Below are positions 1 to 5,328 of a stretch of 11,818 nucleotides of DNA, one piece after another. Both the position numbers and the translations under genes were made by a program. Origin of the DNA: Candidatus Nomurabacteria bacterium. Its GTDB lineage: Bacteria > Patescibacteriota > Minisyncoccia > Phycocordibacterales > UBA9973. The notes beneath the pieces were generated by a model. The model did not search any database. It was not told the origin of the DNA and was given only the letters and a program-made list of their open reading frames with translations. The stretch lies in contig JADLCZ010000043.1 in the NCBI GenBank assembly GCA_020846955.1, positions 1 through 11,818 of the forward strand, in the 5' to 3' direction. Within the stretch, counting starts at the first letter, position 1. Each line of letters starts with the position of its first letter.

Positions 1-44
1 AGGATGGCAAGCATGACAATGAACTTATAACTTTTTGTTTTCAT
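1..44 (-). CDS. N-terminus of a probable secreted or membrane protein (partial)
   Basis: Reading leftward from an ATG at 44, an open frame runs off the window edge and gives about 15 residues, MKTKSYKFIVMLAIL. A short basic start followed by a hydrophobic run is what the beginning of a signal peptide, prepilin leader or first membrane helix looks like. It would be divergent from the PilB-like ATPase gene, so a pilus or secretion component is conceivable, but that is inference from position only. No clear Shine-Dalgarno precedes it. With so few codons the gene could be spurious. Confidence 0.4.
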   Translation of the reverse strand, partial: MKTKSYKFIVMLAI

Positions 45-54
45 ATCTTATTTA

Positions 55-99
55 TTTATTTGGTAGAAACGGCGAAAATCGCAATCTTTACCAAATAAA
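55..99. repeat. Imperfect stem-loop in the divergent intergenic region
   Basis: An 11-bp perfect inverted repeat, TTTATTTGGTA at 55-65 and its complement at 89-99, encloses a second small hairpin, GCGA/TCGC at 72-75 and 79-82. It lies between the left-edge minus-strand ORF and the plus-strand ATPase gene. It may be a regulatory structure in the leader of either gene. There is no convincing U-tract, so a terminator is unlikely. Confidence 0.4.
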
Positions 100-169
100 C
101 AAATAGATATAACTTTTTTATATTATATCAAATTGAAATGAATTTGTCAAGTATGTTAAGAGCCGTAAA

Positions 170-1891
170 ATGCTATATAATAAGGCTATTATGACCATTC
201 ATTTCGACGACGAGAAGGAAGAAAAAGAGCTAGAGGACTTACAAAAAACTGAAGAGGAGGACCTGGTGGCAATGCTTGCGACAGATAAGTACAATATCCC
301 CTACATTAATTTAGCACTTCTCGGTATTGAGAACGATGCATTGCGTACTATGGAAGAAAAAGAGGCAAGAGCAGAGCAAGTTGCCCCTTTCAAAGTGCTC
401 GGCAAGGAGTTGCACATTGCGGTGCGCTCTCCACAGCCCGACCACCTCACAAATTTGAAAGATTATTTTTCTGGCAAGCATTATATCCCCCACTTTTACA
501 TGGCAAGCTTGGCAAGCTTGGAGAAAGCATGGGACCGCTACAAAGAAATTTCATATGCCGAAGGTTCCCGTGCTGGAACAATAGATATCGAGGGTAGTGT
601 GTTGCAAGAATTAGGAAAAGGTATTAAAAATATCGGCGACATACAAAAAAAGGTTGAGGAGGCTGAAAAAGACAAAATCCATGCGACAAGCCACATCCTC
701 GAAATTGTTTTTGCTGGAGCTATTGCAATCGATGCCTCTGATATACACTTCGAGCCCGAAGAGCATACAGTCAAACTACGTTTCCGTCTCGACGGAGTTC
801 TACAAGAGGTCACCGAGATAGCACCAGAAGTTCATAAATATTTAAACTCTCGTATGAAGTTGCTCGCTGGGGTCAAGATTACTTCGCAAGCTATCGCCCA
901 AGATGGCCGATTTAGTATTATGATGGGCGACGACGAGATTAGCGTGCGTGTGTCTCTGATCCCAGGTGCCTATGGCGAATCAATCGTAATGCGTATATTG
1001 AATCCAAAATCTATCCGGGTGAAATTGGAAGACATGGGTATAGAGAAAAAGATGTATGAATTGTTCATGGAAGAGATCAAGAAGCCAAACGGCCTCATCC
1101 TCCTCACTGGTCCAACAGGTAGTGGTAAAACTACAACTTTATATGCATTTCTACAAAAGATTTATTCAAGTGAGATCAAGATAATCACAATCGAAGATCC
1201 TGTCGAATATCATCTACCAGGCATAACTCAAACTCAAACAGAAGAAGAGAAAGGCTATACATTCCTCAATGGCCTGCGCTCAGCACTGCGCCAGGACCCA
1301 GACGTAATAATGGTCGGAGAAATTCGTGACAGGGAAACTGCCGAGATTGCAGTTGAGTCAGCCCTCACGGGACACATGGTATTCTCGACCCTACACACCA
1401 ACAATGCTGCTGGTGTAATCCCCCGCTTGATTGATCTTGGTGTGAATCCCAAAATTCTCGTATCTGCATTGTCCCTCTCTATTGCCCAGAGGTTGGTGCG
1501 TAAATTATGTAACAATTGCAAAAAGGAGAAGGGGGTAACAGATGGCGAGAAGAAGATTATCACGCAAGTAATAGATGAAGCAAAAAGTCATAATAAAAAT
1601 TTAAATAATTATGGTGTAGATATTTCTGGTGGTATCAAATTATTTTCTCCGGTTGGTTGCGACAAATGTAATAAAACTGGCTACAAAGGCCGTATTGGAA
1701 TATTCGAAGCAATTCAAAATGATGAAAGTATAGAAAAAATAATTCCACAAAACCCAAGCGAGCGTGAGATCCGTGAAGTCGCGGCAAAACAAGGAATATT
1801 GAATATGAAAGAAGATGGTATGGTAAAAGTCCTCACAGGTATTACCGATCTCGCCGAAGTGCAAAGTGTAGTAGATTTCTACGAAGTCTAA
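170..1891 (+). CDS. pilB: Type IV pilus / type II secretion assembly ATPase (PilB/GspE family)
   Basis: This is the cytoplasmic hexameric ATPase that powers pilin polymerisation in type IV pili or pseudopilus extension in type II secretion. The 573-residue product has the family layout: an N-terminal GspE_N-like region (about 30-130), a linker, an N2 domain (about 165-280) and the motor domain (about 290-570). Visible motifs are Walker A GPTGSGKT at 314-321, the Asp box ITIEDPVE near 339-346, Walker B IMVGEIRD near 380-387 and the His box STLHTN at 406-411. A tetracysteine zinc site is formed by C447/C450 and C497/C500. The start is uncertain: ATG at 170 has a weak GAG seven bases upstream, while ATG at 191 (MTIHFDDEKEEK) has a perfect TATAAT at 176-181 just before it and looks more like related proteins. 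PilB and GspE cannot be separated without neighbouring pilus genes; CPR bacteria usually use it for type IV pili. Confidence 0.93.
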   Translation: MLYNKAIMTIHFDDEKEEKELEDLQKTEEEDLVAMLATDKYNIPYINLALLGIENDALRTMEEKEARAEQVAPFKVLGKELHIAVRSPQPDHLTNLKDYFSGKHYIPHFYMASLASLEKAWDRYKEISYAEGSRAGTIDIEGSVLQELGKGIKNIGDIQKKVEEAEKDKIHATSHILEIVFAGAIAIDASDIHFEPEEHTVKLRFRLDGVLQEVTEIAPEVHKYLNSRMKLLAGVKITSQAIAQDGRFSIMMGDDEISVRVSLIPGAYGESIVMRILNPKSIRVKLEDMGIEKKMYELFMEEIKKPNGLILLTGPTGSGKTTTLYAFLQKIYSSEIKIITIEDPVEYHLPGITQTQTEEEKGYTFLNGLRSALRQDPDVIMVGEIRDRETAEIAVESALTGHMVFSTLHTNNAAGVIPRLIDLGVNPKILVSALSLSIAQRLVRKLCNNCKKEKGVTDGEKKIITQVIDEAKSHNKNLNNYGVDISGGIKLFSPVGCDKCNKTGYKGRIGIFEAIQNDESIEKIIPQNPSEREIREVAAKQGILNMKEDGMVKVLTGITDLAEVQSVVDFYEV

Positions 1892-2013
1892 AATAAAAAA
1901 GAATAGTCTTTCCAGAGGGGCTCCGCACGGCGACGGCCGGAGGACCGAGCAAATTTTTTAGCAAAAAATTTGTGTACCCTCTGGGGAGAGCTATTCTTCT
2001 TTTTATTTTAGAC
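1886..2013 (+). repeat. Nested palindromic element with GC-rich core after pilB
   Basis: Two arms (1886-1919 and 1977-2013) form a stem of more than 30 bp that includes the pilB stop codon. At 1910/1986 and 1911/1985 the pairs are U-G when read on the plus strand but A-C on the minus strand, so the fold is better as plus-strand RNA, i.e. as the pilB 3' untranslated region. The interior contains a GC-rich hairpin (CTCCG at 1921-1925 with CGGAG at 1938-1942) and an AT hairpin (CAAATTTTTT at 1950-1959 with its complement at 1963-1972). It probably serves as a transcription terminator or mRNA 3' stabiliser. Its composite build and GC content, unlike the flanks, also suggest a dispersed palindromic repeat. 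Confidence 0.7.
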
Positions 2014-2032
2014 CTAACCAAAAATTAAAAAA

Positions 2033-2166
2033 ACATAAATCTCTAAACAATCCTTTAAATGCCGAAACGAATAAAGTAATAAATGATTCCAGGATGGATC
2101 CAGTCGAAACCAGATCGTCCTCGGCACAAGTATAGAGCCAGGGGCTGATTGCTTAGAGATTTATGT
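2033..2166 (-). ncRNA. Candidate structured small RNA of unknown family
   Basis: The ends form a 20-bp closing stem (2033-2052 with 2147-2166). The only irregular position, 2047/2152, is A-C on the plus strand but a U-G wobble on the minus strand. Read on the minus strand, the 3' arm is followed at once by six U residues and another U-rich run (2021-2032), as in an intrinsic terminator. Inside are a small hairpin AGCC-CCU-GGCU (2146-2136), a second helix TGCCGA/TCGGCA (2126-2121 with 2065-2060) and a third helix built from two GATC segments and GGA/TCC. No open reading frame of note lies here. Conserved signatures of SRP RNA, 6S RNA, tRNA, tmRNA or RNase P RNA were not recognised. A terminator-bounded sRNA or an unknown structured element is the best description. 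Confidence 0.5.
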
Positions 2167-2202
2167 TCTCTTTTTTGTAATATATAATTTTTAACACAGA
2201 AA

Positions 2203-2211
2203 TGGTATAAT
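2203..2211 (+). promoter_or_regulatory. Extended -10 promoter for ruvBC
   Basis: TGG followed by a perfect TATAAT matches the extended -10 consensus TGnTATAAT. A start near 2218 would give a leader of about 40 nt before ruvB. No good -35 is seen at the expected distance, as is typical for extended -10 promoters. It fires away from the putative minus-strand RNA. Confidence 0.55.
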
Positions 2212-2257
2212 TTCTCCGTAACCTAATCTGAAAAGAGTATAGCATAGTCATAAAATA

Positions 2258-3253
2258 ATGTCAAGTACAACCCAAAAAAACCAAGATGAAGGATTTCTAG
2301 ACCAAACTCTCAGGCCAAATGCTTGGGATGAGTATATTGGCCAACAAAACATCAAAGCCAATCTCAAAATTTTGCTCCAAGCTGCATTTGAGCGTTCCCA
2401 CCCACCCGAGCATATCCTTTTTTATGGGCCACCAGGTCTTGGTAAGACAACATTGGCGCATTTAATAGCCAAAGAAACAAAAAGACAGATGAAGATCACT
2501 TCCGGCCCCGCAATCGAGAAGGTGGGCGACTTGGCATCGATACTTACAAATCTTTCTCCTGGAGATATTGTCTTTATCGATGAGATCCACAGACTAAACA
2601 AAATGGTGGAGGAAGTCCTCTACCCTGCAATGGAAAGTGGTGTTCTTGATATCATAATCGGTAAGGGCCCATCAGCTCGTACTATTCAACTCGAGCTCCC
2701 ACCATTCACACTTATCGCTGCTACTACTCGTATTGCTCTACTCTCTGCACCATTACGCTCAAGATTCTCGGGGGGAGTATTCCGTTTGGAATTTTATACA
2801 AAAGAAGAAATCAAAAATATTTTGAGTCGCTCGGCAAACATCCTCGGCATCAAACTCGACGACGATGCACTTGAGGAGATTGCCAAAAGAGCACGCTTCA
2901 CTCCCCGCACTGCCAACTATTTCCTCAAGCGTTGCCGCGATTACGCCCAAGTCCACAAATCTGATCTAGATAAAAACAATGTGAAGAAAGCTCTAGCACT
3001 ACTTGAAGTAGATGAAGAAGGATTAACCTCAAGCGACCGAAGAGTCCTTGAAATAATTATCGATAAATTCAAAGGTGGTCCTGTCGGGCTCAAAACTATC
3101 GCTGCTGCTACAAGCGAGGAGGAAGCAACAATTGAGGAAGTGATAGAGCCATACCTAATCCAATGCGGCTTCCTAGAGCGGACAGCTCGTGGCCGTACAG
3201 TCACAGACAAAGCCTACACACATCTTGGTTACAATATTCCAATAAACGAATAA
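2258..3253 (+). CDS. ruvB: Holliday junction branch migration ATPase RuvB
   Basis: RuvB is the AAA+ motor that, loaded by RuvA, pumps DNA through Holliday junctions during recombinational repair. The 331-residue product is of normal length. It shows Walker A GPPGLGKT at 57-64, Walker B DEIH at 108-111, sensor 1 AATTR at 154-158, the LRSRF arginine-finger region near 166-170, a sensor 2 region (FTPRTANYFLKR, about 214-225) and the C-terminal winged helix. The winged helix carries the family signature EPYLIQCGFLERTARGR (about 297-313). No Shine-Dalgarno is visible before the ATG. The gene runs directly into ruvC with one base between stop and start. ruvA is not in the window. Confidence 0.97.
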   Translation: MSSTTQKNQDEGFLDQTLRPNAWDEYIGQQNIKANLKILLQAAFERSHPPEHILFYGPPGLGKTTLAHLIAKETKRQMKITSGPAIEKVGDLASILTNLSPGDIVFIDEIHRLNKMVEEVLYPAMESGVLDIIIGKGPSARTIQLELPPFTLIAATTRIALLSAPLRSRFSGGVFRLEFYTKEEIKNILSRSANILGIKLDDDALEEIAKRARFTPRTANYFLKRCRDYAQVHKSDLDKNNVKKALALLEVDEEGLTSSDRRVLEIIIDKFKGGPVGLKTIAAATSEEEATIEEVIEPYLIQCGFLERTARGRTVTDKAYTHLGYNIPINE

Positions 3254-3254
3254 A

Positions 3255-3737
3255 ATGACAACAAAAACTATTCTTGCTATTGATCCTGGGTTCGAGCGTT
3301 TGGGTATTGCAATACTTGAACGATCTATCGACGGTAAACATATTATAATTTACTCAGAATGTTTCAAGACAAGTGCAAAAATTTCTTTTGCAGAGAGGCT
3401 TGTATTAATTGGAGAAAAAGTCGAAAGTATTATTAAGAAACACAAGCCGAGCGCTCTATCAATAGAGAAGCTCTATTTGGCCAACAACCAAAAGACTGTA
3501 ATGAATGTGTCTGAGGCTCGTGGTGTAGTATTGTATGTAGCAAAGAAATACAAATTAAATATTTTTGAATATAGCCCACCACAAATCAAGGTTGCAGTTA
3601 CAGGATATGGCAAAGCTGATAAAGGTATGGTAATGGATATGGTAAGGAAGCTCGTCAAAATAGATATAAAAGTTAAATCAGACGACGAACTCGACGCGAT
3701 TGCAATAGGACTTACAATGCTTGCTTGTGAAAGATAA
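3255..3737 (+). CDS. ruvC: Holliday junction resolvase RuvC
   Basis: RuvC is the dimeric RNase H-fold endonuclease that cuts Holliday junctions symmetrically, working with RuvAB. The 160-residue protein keeps the four catalytic carboxylates: D10 in AIDPGFERLG, E71 in SIEKLYLANN, and D144 and D147 in the DDELDAIAIG segment. The SEARGVV segment (about 86-92) is also typical. The start codon follows the ruvB stop by one base and has no Shine-Dalgarno of its own, so translation is probably coupled to ruvB. Confidence 0.96.
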   Translation: MTTKTILAIDPGFERLGIAILERSIDGKHIIIYSECFKTSAKISFAERLVLIGEKVESIIKKHKPSALSIEKLYLANNQKTVMNVSEARGVVLYVAKKYKLNIFEYSPPQIKVAVTGYGKADKGMVMDMVRKLVKIDIKVKSDDELDAIAIGLTMLACER

Positions 3738-3767
3738 TAAAAACTAGTTTTCCACAGGTATATATGT

Positions 3768-3796
3768 TTGCAAAGAAAATAATATTTTGATACAAA
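3768..3796 (+). promoter_or_regulatory. Putative promoter upstream of the acidic ORF
   Basis: TTGCAA (3768-3773) and TACAAA (3791-3796) are separated by 17 bases, and TGA directly precedes the -10, giving an extended -10 character. A start would fall around 3803, inside the strong AGGAGGT at 3799-3805. This promoter would therefore remove part of that ribosome site, leaving its real use unclear. Confidence 0.4.
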
Positions 3797-3831
3797 TGAG
3801 GAGGTAATAATTAATGGTCGTTTATAAATAA
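3796..3831 (+). promoter_or_regulatory. Strong Shine-Dalgarno with five-codon ORF (possible leader peptide)
   Basis: AGGAGGT at 3799-3805 is the strongest ribosome-binding match in the window and lies at ideal distance from ATG 3814. That ATG opens only M-V-V-Y-K before TAA at 3829-3831. The stop is in the same frame as the acidic protein that starts at 3847, so without it the two would be one protein. It may be a leader peptide coupling or controlling the acidic ORF, or an interrupted N-terminus. Confidence 0.4.
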
Positions 3832-3846
3832 TCTACAAATTTAAAT

Positions 3847-4023
3847 ATGAGTGATGAAGACGATGTAGTGGGGGGTGATTTTTTATCAGCAGATGATACT
3901 CTTGATGATGATTTATTCGACCCACTCGATTATGATGGATTAGATGATGATGATTTAGCCCACGCAATCAAAGAAGATGACGAAGACGAAGACTTTATTG
4001 ATAGCATAGAAAAATACGGTTAA
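3847..4023 (+). CDS. Very acidic 58-residue protein, function unknown
   Basis: The 58-residue product (MSDEDDVVGG...DSIEKYG) is not recognised. About 26 residues are Asp or Glu against two Lys, giving a very low expected pI. Acidic clusters alternate with short hydrophobic pairs (FL, LF, LDY, IDSI). There is no signal peptide, membrane segment or cysteine. Such composition is typical of intrinsically disordered acidic tails, of DNA-mimic proteins, or of small factors that bind basic partners; which applies here is unknown. It follows ruvC by 109 bases and ends five codons before a perfect palindromic terminator, supporting a real gene. Its own ATG has no Shine-Dalgarno; a TACAAA box seven bases upstream would make its mRNA nearly leaderless. 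Confidence 0.6.
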   Translation: MSDEDDVVGGDFLSADDTLDDDLFDPLDYDGLDDDDLAHAIKEDDEDEDFIDSIEKYG

Positions 4024-4057
4024 TATAAAACCCCCTAATATTAGGGGGTTTTATATT
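4022..4057. terminator. Perfect 36-base palindromic terminator
   Basis: The sequence from 4022 to 4057 is its own reverse complement, centred on CCCCCTAATATTAGGGGG, and starts inside the stop codon of the acidic ORF. On the plus strand it is followed by a run of T residues to 4061, making an intrinsic terminator for that transcript. On the minus strand the arm ends in TTTTATATT, so it can also stop transcription from tyrS. Confidence 0.85.
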
Positions 4058-4093
4058 TTTTGCAAACTAACGCTATAGCATTAGTTTGCAAAA
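4058..4093 (-). terminator. Second palindrome, at the 3' end of tyrS
   Basis: Arms 4058-4070 and 4081-4093 are perfectly complementary and enclose GCTATAGC (4072-4079). The single irregular pair, 4071/4080, is C-A on the plus strand but G-U on the minus strand, so the hairpin is fully paired only in the tyrS transcript. It abuts the tyrS stop codon. No U-tract follows directly on the minus strand, so it probably works with the neighbouring palindrome or protects the mRNA 3' end. Confidence 0.6.
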
Positions 4094-5296
4094 CTATTTG
4101 ATTATAATTTTGCAGAATCTTTTCTTGCCTATTCTATATACTCCTTCTGTTATTTTAGTATTTGGATCCTTTATTTTGGTATCGGTGGATAGATTAGTAA
4201 CAGCTCCTTCATCTACAAGTCGTCGAAAGTCACCTTTTGAACTTACGATTTTTTCTTTTACAAAAATATCGATAAGTTGTTCTCCTTCCTTTACAACAAA
4301 TTCTGGCACATCCTCCGGAATTTCTTTTTTAGAGAAAATTGCCTCCCAATTTTCTTGGGCTCTCATTGCCTTATTCTTGTTGTGGTACAAAGTAATAATT
4401 TCTTGGGCTAGCATTTTTTTAAAGACTATAGGGTTTTCACCTTTTTCTAATTTTTCTTTGATATTTTTAATCTCTTGTAAGTCAATCTCTGTTGCAAGTA
4501 AAAAATATTTTAAAATTAGTTCATCTTTTAAGGCCATTATTTTACCAAACATATCTTCTGGAGTATCAATAATAGAAATTATATTTCCCCACGACGATGA
4601 CATCTTGCGCCCATCTGTGCCTTCTAGCATTTGGAGTGTAATTATGTCTTGTTGTGTTTGGCCGTATCTCTTTTGTACGGTTCGTCCAGCTTTTAGATTA
4701 AAAAGTTGGTCAAACCCCCCAATCTCGACATCTGCTTTGACAACAACACTATCGTACCCTTGTAATGCTGGGTACATAAACTCAACCATGAAAATATCAT
4801 TCCCCGCATCCAACCTCTCTTTGAAATTCCTCCTTTTGGACATTTGCTGGACGGTAAAGCACTCCAACAATTCCCCGATTTCAAATATACTCATTTTTTT
4901 AAGCCATGCAGAATTATATCTGACCTCAACTTTCTTCATATTTAATACAAATGCTATTTGTTCCAAATATTTCTTTAAGTTAGTTTTTATATCTTTATCT
5001 GTCAGCATTGGTCGCTTTTCTAGCTTATCTGAAGGATCTCCGATTTTAGCCGTGTAATCACCAATAATCAAAACAATCTGGTGTCCCAAGTCCTGGAAAG
5101 CTTTTAATTTGCGTAATGTTACAGCCCTACCTAAATGTATAAATGGGCTTGTTGGGTCAATGCCAAGTTTAATTCGTAGTTGCTTACCAGACAGAAGTTT
5201 GTTTTTTAAATCTTCTTCAACAAAAATCTCCTCGACTCCGCGGGTCAGGATTTCTTGTATCTTTTTTTCATTTGTGTCTATGCCTTTCATACTCAT
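4094..5296 (-). CDS. tyrS: Tyrosyl-tRNA synthetase
   Basis: This class I synthetase charges tRNA-Tyr. The 400-residue protein has the Rossmann catalytic domain (about 30-250) with GIDPTSPFIHLGRAV (45-59, the HIGH-type motif), LGHQIVLIIGDYTAKIGDP (70-88) and KMSSS (231-235). A helical anticodon-binding region follows (about 250-330), then a C-terminal S4 RNA-binding domain (about 340-400). The sequence resembles the TyrZ-like subfamily. Two signature positions vary: the second His of HIGH is Arg (HLGR) and the second Lys of KMSKS is Ser. The gene is divergent from the penicillin-binding protein gene; a second in-frame ATG lies two codons downstream at 5290. No Shine-Dalgarno is seen. Confidence 0.95.
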   Translation of the reverse strand: MSMKGIDTNEKKIQEILTRGVEEIFVEEDLKNKLLSGKQLRIKLGIDPTSPFIHLGRAVTLRKLKAFQDLGHQIVLIIGDYTAKIGDPSDKLEKRPMLTDKDIKTNLKKYLEQIAFVLNMKKVEVRYNSAWLKKMSIFEIGELLECFTVQQMSKRRNFKERLDAGNDIFMVEFMYPALQGYDSVVVKADVEIGGFDQLFNLKAGRTVQKRYGQTQQDIITLQMLEGTDGRKMSSSWGNIISIIDTPEDMFGKIMALKDELILKYFLLATEIDLQEIKNIKEKLEKGENPIVFKKMLAQEIITLYHNKNKAMRAQENWEAIFSKKEIPEDVPEFVVKEGEQLIDIFVKEKIVSSKGDFRRLVDEGAVTNLSTDTKIKDPNTKITEGVYRIGKKRFCKIIIK

Positions 5297-5300
5297 ACTT

Positions 5301-5323
5301 TATCATATTTCTATGATATTATA
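5301..5323. promoter_or_regulatory. Divergent tyrS / pbp1A promoter region
   Basis: Only 32 bases separate the two start codons. TATCATA (5301-5307) and TATGATA (5312-5318) form a 7-bp inverted repeat with a four-base spacer. The left copy read on the minus strand is a TATGAT -10 five bases before the tyrS ATG. TATTAT at 5317-5322 is a -10 six bases before the PBP ATG. Both predicted starts fall on or within one base of the ATG. Clear -35 boxes are not seen. Confidence 0.45.
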
Positions 5324-5328
5324 CATAT

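Noticed and set aside
538..813. Minus-strand ORF inside pilB, and similar ones inside ruvB and ruvC
   Set aside because: These are low-complexity antisense frames opposite well-conserved domains, with no motif, start signal or operon context.
2080..2125. tmRNA-like or tRNA T-loop-like string on the minus strand (GGTTTCGACTGGATC)
   Set aside because: The flanking bases do not form a T-arm stem, there is no CCA end or tag-peptide frame, and the element is far too short for tmRNA.
3748..3756. TTTTCCACA, one mismatch from a DnaA box, after ruvC
   Set aside because: It is isolated and far from the dnaA-dnaN region; single near-matches are expected by chance.
4086..5057. Long plus-strand ORF of 323 codons
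   Set aside because: It lies antisense to tyrS, whose product is fully recognisable, and its translation is a Ser/Phe/Ile-rich shadow without motifs.
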